This document shows, piece by piece, positions 53,589-62,094 of a DNA stretch of 64,000 nt. Source of the DNA: Herbiconiux sp. A18JL235 (GTDB lineage Bacteria > Actinomycetota > Actinomycetes > Actinomycetales > Microbacteriaceae); the NCBI RefSeq assembly GCF_040939305.1, contig NZ_CP162511.1:2976001-3040000 (forward strand), read 5' to 3'. How positions within the stretch are numbered: the first letter of the stretch is position 1; the number at the start of each line of letters is the position of its first letter. The notes beneath the pieces are model-generated. The model searched no databases. It was not told where the DNA came from and was given only the letters and a program-made list of their open reading frames with translations. The position numbers were made by a program, and so were the translations under genes.

Positions 53589-56500
53589 ATGGAGTCCGAA
53601 ATCACCCCTGAAGACCTGGCCAGCGCGCCCGCGAGCGCCCCCGAAAGGGTAACTCTCCTCCTCACCACCGCCGGTGTCGTCAGCTACGCCCAGGCGAACG
53701 CCCGCCTCTCCGCCCTCGAGTCCGTCACCATCACGAACCCGGGCCCGATGCTGCGCGCCGCCGCCCTCGCCATCGAGGCGACGGATGCGTTCGGCTCCCT
53801 CGGCACTCCCACCACCACCCTCATCGACCTCGCCGAGCATGCGACAGTCACCCTCTCCGACCTCACCCTCTACCTCGACCCGGCGACCATGCTCGCCGTC
53901 GACGAACAGCGCCCCGGGCGCATCACCGCTCGCCTGACTGACACCGACGGCACCACACGAGCCGAGGCATCCGCCGACGTCGACGTGCTCGCCGCCTCGC
54001 AGTGGCGCACCAACCCGGTGCAGCTCGGCATGGAGCTGCTGCCCGCCTACGTGCAGCCCAACGCCGCCGCCATCCAGCCCCTCCTCCACGAGGCGGGCGA
54101 ACTCCTCGAGCAGCGCACCGGCGACCGCAGCATGACGGGCTACCAGCTCGAAGACCCGAAACGGGTGGATGCGACGGTCGAGGCGATCTACGAGGCCATG
54201 CGTTCCCGACGCATCCGCTACGCCGAACCGCCTGCGAGCTGGTCGAGCACCGGCCAGAAGGTGCGCACCCCCGCCGAAGTGCTCGAGGGCCAGGTCGGCA
54301 CCTGCCTCGACACCACGGTCGTGCTCGCCGCAGCACTCGAACAGGCGGGCATCAACTCGACCCTGTGGATCTTCGACGGCCACGCCTTCCTCGGCTACTG
54401 GCGTCAGAACAGCGAGCTCGGCTCCGTGGTCGAGTTCGAACCCGGCGACCTCGTCAACCGCACGGCGCTCGGTCACATCGTGCTGATCGAGACCACGGCC
54501 GTCACCGACTCCCGCAACGGCGACTTCGACGAAGCGAAGAGGGCAGCACGAGCTCGCATCGAGGGCGCGCCGAGCACGTTCATCGGCGCGATCGACGTCG
54601 GAGCCGCCCGCTCGGCGAGTATCTTCCCGCTGCCGTCGCGGTCGGTGGAGCCCGACGGCACCGTCGTCGTCACCGAGTACCGCGTCGCCGCGCGAGTAGC
54701 CCTGCGCGACGGCCGGGACGCCGCACCGGCCAACCCCGACGGCGCCGGCGCCGGCACGAAACGAACCGCGCCCCCGCGGGTCGCCCAGTGGAAGAACTCC
54801 CTCCTCGACCTCAGCCTCCGCAACCGCCTGATCAACTTCACCGACCGCGCCGGTTACTCCCTCGCCGTGCCGAGCGCCTCCCTCGCCCTCCTCGAAGACC
54901 AGATCAACTCGGGCATCAACCTCTCGCTCCGCCCGTCGAACGCGGTCAGCGCCGTGGATCGCGAGCGCAAGATCCAGTTCGGCCGCGACCTCCCCGACGA
55001 CACGCGCGCCCAGCTGCTCGCCGACCGCAAGGAAGCGTACGTCGACATCAGCGAGGAGTCGTACGCCACCAAACTCCGCTACCTCGCCTACAAGGCGAAG
55101 ACGATCGTGGAGGAGACCGGCGCGAACAACCTCTACCTCGCGTTCGGGATGCTGCACTGGTCGTTCAACGACCGCGAACTCCGCTCGCCCCTGATCCTCA
55201 TCCCCGTCAACCTGACCACGGCGAATCGCGGGTCGCTCTACCGCCTCACCCTCGACGAGTCCGGCGCATCCACCCCCAACTACTGTCTGCTCGAGAAGCT
55301 GTCGCAGGCCTTCGACCTGACGATTCCGGGTCTGGCCGAGCCGGCTCAGGATGGCGCGGGCATCGACCTGCAGGCGGCCTTCACCGCCGTGCGGCAGGCG
55401 ATGCTGGATGCGCATCTCCCGTTCCGGGTCGAGGACTCGGTGAATCTGGGCATCCTGCAGTTCGCGAAGTTCCGGCTCTGGAAAGACCTCGACGAGAACT
55501 GGGAGTCGCTCGCCGGCAACCCGCTCGTGAAGCACCTCATCGAGACGCCGACGCTGCCGTTCGTCGACCCGGTGCCGCCGGCGACGGACGAGAACGCCGT
55601 CGATCTCGACGCGTTGAGCGCCCAGTGCCCGGTGCCCGCCGACTCCTCGCAGCTCGAGGCGGTGGCCGAAGCCGCGCATGGCCGCACCTTCGTGCTCGAG
55701 GGCCCTCCCGGCACGGGCAAGTCGCAGACCATCACGAACCTGCTCGCGAAGGCCCTCGCCGACGGCAAGCGCGTGCTCTTCGTGGCCGAGAAGCGTGCCG
55801 CCCTGTCGGTGGTGCAGCGCCGGCTCGACGAGATCGGCCTCGGCCCGTTCTCGCTCGACCTCCACGACAAGGGTGCGCGCCCCGCCGCGGTGCGCGCGCA
55901 GATCAAGGCGGCTCTCGAACACCGGGTCACGATGGATGGCGCCGCCCTCGCCACCAACCTCGAGATCGCGAACTCCAACCGCCGCACCCTCTCGCGCTAC
56001 GCCGAGCGCCTGCACGAGAAGAACTCGGCCGGCCTCTCCCTCTATTCGGCGCGCACGAGCGAGCTGTCGGCGGATGCGTTCGTGCCCGCGATGCCTGTCC
56101 CCTCGGGCCTCGTGTCGGGCGGCTCGGCCGACGACTTCGAGGCGATCCGGGAGGCGCTCCGCGACCTCCCCGAAACGGCCGACTATGTGCGCCCGCAGCG
56201 GGTGAACCCGTGGGGTTTCGTGATCGACCGACCGGATGCGCCCGTCGACTCGGCCGCCGCCCACACCGCCACGCAGAACCTCGACCGAGCGATCGCCGCA
56301 GCCCTCGACGCCGGCGTGGCCTTCGACACCATCGTCGCCGCCCACGACCCCGAGCAGCTCGCCGACTGGTCGCGCATCGACGGCTACCAGCGTGAGCCGC
56401 TGGCCATCATCGACGCGGCCCGCGACACGACGACACCCAGCGCCTGGAACACGGCGGCGCAAGCGGTCGTCGACCAGCTGACCGCTCTGACGCAGTCACC

Positions 56501-59500
56501 TCCAGCCTGGTTGCAGCAGGCCCAGCCCGAGGCTGTCGCCCTCGACATCGCGGGCATTCACGCCGAGGCGATCGCCGCCGACCAGTCCAGTTTCTTCGGC
56601 CGTAAGAAGCGCCGCCGTGCGGTCGCGGCGCGGCTCGGGCCGGCCTTGCGCTCCCCCGGCGCGGTCGACCTCAAGCAGCTCTCGACCCTCACCGGCCAGA
56701 TCGCCGAGTCGGCCGGTTACCTCCAGTCCCTGCGCACTCACGTGCAGCAACTCGCCGGCGTGCGCATCGGCGCTGACTGGAACCCGTTCCGTCCGGCCGA
56801 CGCGGACTCCGTCACGGCGCAGATCGCCTGGCTCCGCTGGGTCGGCACGACCATCGGCGTCCGCCCCGGTGAGGATCCGGATGCGTTCACGCGCGAGTGC
56901 CGCCGCCTCTACGAGACGACGCCGCCGGACGCATCCAGAGCTGCCGCGATCGCAGCGCTGGCAACAGCATGGTCGGCCCTCATCACGGCGGCCCACACCA
57001 CAGCAAGCGATCTCGGCGCGTGGGCCTCCGGCCCGGCGGACAGGACGGGCCACGTTGCCTTGACCGATCAGACCGCCCCGACCAGCCAGTCTCCTGAGCC
57101 CCAGCGCCAAACCTTCTTCGCCGCTTGGGCCGCCACCCGCGCCGGCCGCAACCTCGACTCCCCCACGCCCGTCGCCCTCGACCGCTGGCTGGCCTTCACG
57201 CGCGCACTCGAGCCGCTCCGCCGCCGAGGTATGGCCGAGGCGGTGAAGGCGCTCGAGTGCGGCGAGCTCAGTGCGGATGACGCGCGTCTGTCGTTCGAAA
57301 AGGGTCTCGCCGCGGCATCCGTCGACGAACGCGAACAGAGCACCGGCCTCGCCGACTTCGACCCGACGGCCCACAACCGCTCGATCGAGCGCTTCACCAC
57401 GAGTGCGCTGGCGATCCGCGCCGAACTGCCGAACGCCATCCCGGCGCACGTACTGGCGCTGCGCCGGTTCGACTCGTCAGCACCGGCCGGCCAGGTGGGC
57501 CTCCTGCGCCGCCAGCTCGAACGGCAGCGGGGCGGGATGAGCGTGCGCACCCTGCTCGACACCTTCGGCGAGCTGATCACGCAGATCCTGCCGATCACGC
57601 TCATGTCGCCCGAGTCGGTGGCGAGGTTCTTCCCCGCGAAGCCGGGCCTGTTCGATGTGGTCGTGTTCGATGAGGCCTCGCAGATCCGGGTGGCGGATGC
57701 GGTGGGTGCGATGGGCCGCGCCGGTTCGGTCGTGGTGGTCGGTGACAGCAAGCAGATGCCGCCCTCCAGTTTCGGCGAGACGGCGCTCGACGCCGACGAC
57801 GAGGTCGAGCTGTCGGCCGAGGTGGTGCAAGACGAGGAGTCGATCCTCTCGGAGTGCGTGCAGTCGCAGGTGCCGAGCAAGTGGTTGTCGTGGCACTACC
57901 GCAGTCAGGATGAGTCGCTCATCTCGTTCAGCAACCACCACTACTACGAGAGCCGGCTGTCGTCGTTCCCGGCGCCGTTGCGTGCGGCCGAGCGGTCGTC
58001 GTTGGATGGCTACGGTGTCTCGCTGGTGCGGGTGAACGGCACCTTCAACCGTGCGGGCAAGGGCAAGGAGCTGCGCACGAACCGCATCGAGGCGGAGGCG
58101 ATCGTGGCCGAGATCCGTCGCCGTTTCGACGCGGCCGTGGCTCTGGCCGGGCCGGATGTTCCCCTCGCCGATTTCGAGGCCCCATCCCTCGGCGTGGTCA
58201 CGTTCAACGCCCAGCAGCGCGACTTCATCGAGAACCTGCTGCGCGACACGGGTGACGAGCGCATCCTGAACGCCCTCGACCACGACAGCGAGGGCTTGTT
58301 CGTGAAGAACCTCGAGAACGTGCAGGGCGACGAGCGCGACGCGATCCTGTTCTCGATCGCCTTCAGCGTGAACGAGAAGGGCTTCCTCCCCCTGAACTTC
58401 GGCCCCCTGCAGCGCGCCGGCGGCGAGCGCCGTCTGAACGTGGCGGTCACTCGAGCCCGCCGCCAGGTCCTGTTGTTCGCAAGTTTCGACCCGTCGGAGC
58501 TGCGTGCCGAGCAGACGAGCTCCATCGGCGTGAAACACCTGAAGTCCTACCTCGAGATGGCGGCCGGCGGCTCCGACGCCCTCGAGGCCGACCCCCGCCG
58601 CACAGCGATCTTCGACCGCCACCGAGACGACATCGCCGCAGAACTCCGGATGCGCGGACTCGCGGTGAAGACGGACGTCGGCCTTTCCGACTTCCGCGTC
58701 GACCTGAGCATCGCCCCCGCGGACGCGCCCGACCGCCCGGTGTTGGCGGTGCTGCTCGACGGCGACTCCTGGAAGTCTCGCCGCACGGTCGCCGACCGCG
58801 ACAGCCTCCCCACCGAGGTCCTGAAGAACCTGATGCGCTGGCCCGCAGTCGAGCGCGTCTGGCTCCCGGAGTGGTTGCACGCCCGTGAGGCGGTCCTCGA
58901 CCGCCTCGAACTGGCGATCGCCGACGTCCAGGCGGCCGCCGCCAACACCGAGCAACTCGCCCGAGTCGACTCGCTGGTCGAGCAGGCCCTCGAAGACGAC
59001 GCGGAGATCGAGAGCCCCACTTCGTCGACCACCGCAGCCGCTGTCGACGTCTACGAAACCGAGGGCGAATCGCCAAGCGACCTCACGCCAACGAACCCGC
59101 CGGGCCTCTTCCTGAAGCTCGGCGCCACGTCTCCCACCTCCCCCTCCACCACCGTCGACCTCATCGAGCCATACACCCCATGGACGCCCCGCCGCGTCGG
59201 CTCGACCGCAGTCCTCGACGCCCTCCCTCGCCAAGACGCCGCCCGAGCAGTCGAGGCAGTCATCCGCGAGATCGTGGCAACCGAGGGCCCCGTCCATCTG
59301 GTGCGTCTCGCGAAGCTCGTGGCAGCCGCGTTCGACCTGAATAAGGTCGCGCAGTCCCGAGCAACGGCCATTCTCCACTTCGTCCCCGCGGAAATGAAGG
59401 CCCGCTCAACCGAGCCCTTCGCTTGGCCAACCGAGCTCGATCCGTCGACCTGGCGGCGGGCTCGCGCGACGCAGCAGGGCGACGTCCGCGCACTGGATCA

Positions 59501-59723
59501 GGTCCCTCTAGTGGAGATCGCGAACGCGATGTCGATCGTCTCCGAGGCGTCGGCAGGTCTGGCAGAGCCCGACCTCAAGCGCGAGGCCCTGTCGATCTTC
59601 GGCGGCAAGCGAATGACCGACGCGATCAGCGCTCGTCTCGATGCGGGCCTCACGTGGGGCCTCGAAAACGCCCGCTTGGAGCGCACAACCCTCGGCATCA
59701 TCCAGCCGATCAACCCGAGCTGA
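53589..59723 (+). CDS. DUF4011-helicase-Vsr-DUF3320 protein (Hhe-like antiphage candidate)
   Basis: 2,044 residues. Order: a transglutaminase/cysteine-protease-like region with Cys ~238 (GTCLDTTVV) and His ~264 (GHAFLGYW); DUF4011 from ~399 (WKNSLLDLSLRNRLINF); an SF1 helicase with Walker A GPPGTGKS ~704, Walker B FDEASQIRVADA ~1360, GDSKQMPPS ~1384, QGDERDAI ~1577 and AVTRAR ~1617; a Vsr/restriction-endonuclease-like domain ~1670-1777 (VLLDGDSWKSRRTVADRD, WPAVERVWLPEWL); and DUF3320 ~1865-1970. Single-gene proteins of this order are reported as the antiphage system Hhe. GGGAG precedes ATG 53589. Codon and hexamer use match the chromosome, so it is not a recent arrival. Confidence 0.88.
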   Translation: MESEITPEDLASAPASAPERVTLLLTTAGVVSYAQANARLSALESVTITNPGPMLRAAALAIEATDAFGSLGTPTTTLIDLAEHATVTLSDLTLYLDPATMLAVDEQRPGRITARLTDTDGTTRAEASADVDVLAASQWRTNPVQLGMELLPAYVQPNAAAIQPLLHEAGELLEQRTGDRSMTGYQLEDPKRVDATVEAIYEAMRSRRIRYAEPPASWSSTGQKVRTPAEVLEGQVGTCLDTTVVLAAALEQAGINSTLWIFDGHAFLGYWRQNSELGSVVEFEPGDLVNRTALGHIVLIETTAVTDSRNGDFDEAKRAARARIEGAPSTFIGAIDVGAARSASIFPLPSRSVEPDGTVVVTEYRVAARVALRDGRDAAPANPDGAGAGTKRTAPPRVAQWKNSLLDLSLRNRLINFTDRAGYSLAVPSASLALLEDQINSGINLSLRPSNAVSAVDRERKIQFGRDLPDDTRAQLLADRKEAYVDISEESYATKLRYLAYKAKTIVEETGANNLYLAFGMLHWSFNDRELRSPLILIPVNLTTANRGSLYRLTLDESGASTPNYCLLEKLSQAFDLTIPGLAEPAQDGAGIDLQAAFTAVRQAMLDAHLPFRVEDSVNLGILQFAKFRLWKDLDENWESLAGNPLVKHLIETPTLPFVDPVPPATDENAVDLDALSAQCPVPADSSQLEAVAEAAHGRTFVLEGPPGTGKSQTITNLLAKALADGKRVLFVAEKRAALSVVQRRLDEIGLGPFSLDLHDKGARPAAVRAQIKAALEHRVTMDGAALATNLEIANSNRRTLSRYAERLHEKNSAGLSLYSARTSELSADAFVPAMPVPSGLVSGGSADDFEAIREALRDLPETADYVRPQRVNPWGFVIDRPDAPVDSAAAHTATQNLDRAIAAALDAGVAFDTIVAAHDPEQLADWSRIDGYQREPLAIIDAARDTTTPSAWNTAAQAVVDQLTALTQSPPAWLQQAQPEAVALDIAGIHAEAIAADQSSFFGRKKRRRAVAARLGPALRSPGAVDLKQLSTLTGQIAESAGYLQSLRTHVQQLAGVRIGADWNPFRPADADSVTAQIAWLRWVGTTIGVRPGEDPDAFTRECRRLYETTPPDASRAAAIAALATAWSALITAAHTTASDLGAWASGPADRTGHVALTDQTAPTSQSPEPQRQTFFAAWAATRAGRNLDSPTPVALDRWLAFTRALEPLRRRGMAEAVKALECGELSADDARLSFEKGLAAASVDEREQSTGLADFDPTAHNRSIERFTTSALAIRAELPNAIPAHVLALRRFDSSAPAGQVGLLRRQLERQRGGMSVRTLLDTFGELITQILPITLMSPESVARFFPAKPGLFDVVVFDEASQIRVADAVGAMGRAGSVVVVGDSKQMPPSSFGETALDADDEVELSAEVVQDEESILSECVQSQVPSKWLSWHYRSQDESLISFSNHHYYESRLSSFPAPLRAAERSSLDGYGVSLVRVNGTFNRAGKGKELRTNRIEAEAIVAEIRRRFDAAVALAGPDVPLADFEAPSLGVVTFNAQQRDFIENLLRDTGDERILNALDHDSEGLFVKNLENVQGDERDAILFSIAFSVNEKGFLPLNFGPLQRAGGERRLNVAVTRARRQVLLFASFDPSELRAEQTSSIGVKHLKSYLEMAAGGSDALEADPRRTAIFDRHRDDIAAELRMRGLAVKTDVGLSDFRVDLSIAPADAPDRPVLAVLLDGDSWKSRRTVADRDSLPTEVLKNLMRWPAVERVWLPEWLHAREAVLDRLELAIADVQAAAANTEQLARVDSLVEQALEDDAEIESPTSSTTAAAVDVYETEGESPSDLTPTNPPGLFLKLGATSPTSPSTTVDLIEPYTPWTPRRVGSTAVLDALPRQDAARAVEAVIREIVATEGPVHLVRLAKLVAAAFDLNKVAQSRATAILHFVPAEMKARSTEPFAWPTELDPSTWRRARATQQGDVRALDQVPLVEIANAMSIVSEASAGLAEPDLKREALSIFGGKRMTDAISARLDAGLTWGLENARLERTTLGIIQPINPS

Positions 59724-59787
59724 GGCCAGTCCTCTACGAACGCGGCGGCGGCCCAATGTGTCCGCTGCCGGGTGAGGACGGAGTCTT

Positions 59788-59862
59788 GTCCGGTTGGAGC
59801 CATAGTCCCCCGCCCGCTGCGCGGGCTCCCGCCAGACCCGATGCCTATGGCTCCAATCGGAC
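59788..59862. repeat. Large nested inverted repeat
   Basis: 18-base arms (59788-59805 and 59845-59862, one mismatch; GTCCGGTTGGAGCCATAG) enclose a second stem GCCCGC-tgc-GCGGGC (59812-59826). It lies between the helicase stop and the convergent broken gene, so it could act as a bidirectional terminator; its size also fits a remnant of a mobile element end. Confidence 0.75.
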
Positions 59863-59919
59863 GAGCCACCATCCCCACCCTCTCGTTCGATCGAGAGCGC
59901 GGCGTCGTCCTGCGGGAGC

Positions 59920-60277
59920 TCAAAGGGTGACCGACATCACGACGTCACCTGATGCGGCGACCACCAACCGCAACTCTCGGGCACCTTCACTCAGCCTTCC
60001 GTCGAAGGCGAGCATCACCTCCTCCGGAAGCACCATCCCGCCCGACGTCGCTGTCCTCCACTCATACGGCCCACCCCGATCGTCGCGAAGCTCCAGCTGC
60101 AAGTCGAGCACCTGACGCACGAACCCCTCGGCCAGCCCGACCATCCGCACCACGATCCCCCCAGTCCCACACCTCGACGAACGACCCGACAAATGGCGAG
60201 CCACCGGGCAGAACCGAGACCTGATTCACGATGATCAGCGTCGGCGGACTGCTACTGACCCCGGACGACGGCCTCAT
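59920..60277 (-). pseudogene. Hypothetical protein gene with frameshift in a G6 run
   Basis: Two overlapping minus-strand frames join into one coherent protein if one G is removed from the run at 60157-60162 (gactGGGGGGatc). The first part gives LIIVNQVSVLPGGSPFVGSF and VEVWDWG, the second IVVRMVGLAEGFVRQVLDL, LELRDDRGGPYEWRTA and ending VVMSVTL, about 118 residues in all. Possible start ATG 60277. No family recognised. Either a decayed gene, a phase-variable gene, or a homopolymer sequencing error. Confidence 0.55.
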
Positions 60278-60339
60278 CGGGTCACCTTGAAGTCGCCGTC
60301 GCTCTCGACGCGCGGCTTATTAAGCACTCATTGGCCCGT

Positions 60340-60368
60340 TTGCTGACAATTGCTCATTCCCCTAGTCT
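60340..60368 (+). promoter_or_regulatory. Promoter of the secreted-protein gene
   Basis: TTGCTG (60340-60345) and TAGTCT (60363-60368) are 17 bases apart; AAGGG precedes the ATG at 60426. Confidence 0.5.
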
Positions 60369-60425
60369 GATCGGAGTTCGGGGGAACGGATATCCATTGA
60401 GTGCTATCCGATCGAAGGGTCAACG

Positions 60426-60962
60426 ATGATCACATTCCCCATCAACCGAACCGCGCAGGGCAGTCTGGGCGTCGCAGCCGCAGTGGCGATCGCCTGCGCC
60501 GCTCTTTTCTTCGCGCCGGGAGCCGCATCAGCGAGCACGCTGACCGACAGCGAGGTCACGCCCCCGGTCCAGGTGGAGCCGATCGATCCGAACGATCCCG
60601 TCATCTACAGCGATGGAACCATCACCGGCGGCGATAGCAACCTGTTCGGCACCGACCGCTGCGGCAGCACAGCTTCCTTCCCGCAATTCGGCGCGTACGG
60701 TCCAGAGTCGCAGGCGACGTGCTCGTTCTTGGGTTCCCCGGGTGCTCAGGTCGGGTACACCTGGTCGATCGCTCCGTTCTCTCGGTCCGAGGCGTGCGTA
60801 TCTGGACTTGGCTACAACGCCGCCAGATCGCCCGTGTACTTCGGTGTTGGATGCGGAAAGAGCGGCGCGAAGAATGTCGCGTGGGGCAACGTGGCCGGCT
60901 ATCAGAAGCTCAAGGCGTATGCGACCGGTCTGCTGGCGGGCGGCATGATCGCTTGGCACTGA
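60426..60962 (+). CDS. Secreted protein of unknown function
   Basis: 178 residues. Sec signal peptide: basic start, hydrophobic SLGVAAAVAIACAALFFAPG, cleavage near ASA-ST (~37). The mature part has four cysteines (DRCGSTAS, ATCSFLG, EACVSG, VGCGKSG) that could form disulfides, and ends WGNVAGYQKLKAYATGLLAGGMIAWH (in part). No family recognised. Its stop overlaps the TTG start of the lipoprotein gene by ten bases. Confidence 0.78.
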   Translation: MITFPINRTAQGSLGVAAAVAIACAALFFAPGAASASTLTDSEVTPPVQVEPIDPNDPVIYSDGTITGGDSNLFGTDRCGSTASFPQFGAYGPESQATCSFLGSPGAQVGYTWSIAPFSRSEACVSGLGYNAARSPVYFGVGCGKSGAKNVAWGNVAGYQKLKAYATGLLAGGMIAWH

Positions 60963-61417
60963 CGCCAGCCGGTCGGCGAGTCGCCGCGGCGGGATTCCTC
61001 TCGCTCGCGGCGCTCGCCTGCTCCTCATGCACGACATCCCAAACACCAATCACCGCTGGAACGTCCCTGACCGATCAGCTTGCGTCATTGACCGAACCGC
61101 TTGAGTGCGCGAGCACGTATCCTCTCGACGACGACGTTTACCACGAGCCTTCGATGCGGGGTCTCATCTGCGTCGACAGCGATGGCGGCATCACGCAAGT
61201 GCGCGCATACGCTTCCACGCTCGCGGCCACCGTCGCGCTCCAGGACTGGGCGCTCGACCCCACCGATCAGTGGCTGCTGTACGACGCCAACTGGTTCGCA
61301 ATCGGCCCTCGTGTTCAGGTCGACGCCGTCGTCGCCAGCTCCCAGACCCGAGCGCTGCCCACGCAAGACCTTCCCTCTCTCCCCTCGGACTATCAGCCGA
61401 ACCCTCTCGACGAGTAG
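60953..61417 (+). CDS. Putative lipoprotein, interrupted by an in-frame amber codon
   Basis: 154 residues from TTG 60953: signal RRVAAAGFLSLAALACSSC, then a small domain with Cys residues (LECASTYPLDDDVYH, GLICVDSDGG) and DPTDQWLLYDANWFAIG. It stops at TAG 61415-61417, but the same frame continues without another stop to 61672 as believable protein. The reading is therefore that of a longer (239-residue) protein split by a nonsense codon. No family recognised. Confidence 0.65.
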   Translation: MALTPAGRRVAAAGFLSLAALACSSCTTSQTPITAGTSLTDQLASLTEPLECASTYPLDDDVYHEPSMRGLICVDSDGGITQVRAYASTLAATVALQDWALDPTDQWLLYDANWFAIGPRVQVDAVVASSQTRALPTQDLPSLPSDYQPNPLDE

Positions 61418-61672
61418 TGCATCCAGTTCGTCAGCAGCACGGCCAACACGTTCCTCACCGAACCGTCCCAGTTCAACGCCGACAGAGCGCCTTTGGACCA
61501 GCTGGTCGCAGGCGTAACCAGCGAAATCGAGTCGCTAGTGCAGCAACCGAAAACGGCTGAACTGCGCAGCCTGTCCCCCGACGACATGTCCTTCGAATCC
61601 GAGTTCTCCCGCCTGGGCCCAGAGTTGAAGGCATTCTGTCGCAATTTCACCCCGACCGACCGGAGCCACTAA
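61418..61672 (+). pseudogene. In-frame continuation of the lipoprotein gene after the amber codon
   Basis: Directly after TAG the frame reads CIQFVSSTANTFLTEPSQF, then LDQLVAGVTSEIESLVQQP and SRLGPELKAFCRNFTPTDRS, ending at TAA 61670-61672, whose last base is the A of the next ATG. There is no start codon with a ribosome site inside. It is the orphaned 3' third of the preceding gene, unless the amber is read through or is a sequencing error. Confidence 0.6.
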
Positions 61673-61914
61673 TGCCCCCACGCCTCACCGCTCGCAAGAT
61701 GTTCATCGCGGGCGTGATCCTCACCGCCATCGGTGCCACCCTCGCGCTAGTCACCGACGGATGGCTGGGTTTGCTCTTCGAGTCGGCCGCCTTCCCCCAT
61801 GCGATCGCCGGCACGATCGCGACGCTGGCGAGAGAGATCGCCATGACGCTCGGGCTCGTGCTCGTCGGTGTATCGCTTCTAGCTCGCGTCCTGGAGCCAT
61901 CCGTACCGAGCTAA
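61672..61914 (+). CDS. Small membrane protein of unknown function
   Basis: 80 residues with two hydrophobic helices: MFIAGVILTAIGATLALVTD (~10-29) and IAMTLGLVLVGVSLLARVL (~56-74). ATG overlaps the stop of the broken lipoprotein gene (TAATG), so it belongs to the same transcript. No family recognised. Confidence 0.65.
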   Translation: MPPRLTARKMFIAGVILTAIGATLALVTDGWLGLLFESAAFPHAIAGTIATLAREIAMTLGLVLVGVSLLARVLEPSVPS

Positions 61915-62057
61915 TTCCTCACCAAACGCTCCCCGAAGCTGGTCCCATCTCACCCATTTGGAGGCCAAGAATCGCTCGGATCCGGTGCGCACAATCTTCA
62001 ACCCGTTACTCTTCATTCCGAAAATGCCACCTTCGTCGAGATGTCGGGCCCGCACCC

Positions 62058-62063
62058 TAGTCT
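62058..62063 (+). promoter_or_regulatory. -10 box candidate of the short-Argonaute operon
   Basis: TAGTCT, also used by the secreted-protein gene at 60363, lies 31 bases before the DREN-APAZ ATG; TTACAT at 62066 is an alternative. GGGGAGG (62081-62087) is the ribosome site. No good -35 seen. Confidence 0.4.
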
Positions 62064-62094
62064 GGTTACATCCAGCATGAGGGGAGGTTCAGCG

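Noticed and set aside
53514..56462. 982-codon open frame antisense to the helicase
   Set aside because: Shadow frame; the + strand protein has clear DUF4011 and helicase motifs.
57477..59378. 633-codon open frame antisense to the helicase
   Set aside because: Same reason; composition is typical of reverse-strand GC frames.
59788..59862. Insertion-sequence end
   Set aside because: Inverted arms face each other within 75 bases with no transposase or target duplication; kept only as a hairpin.
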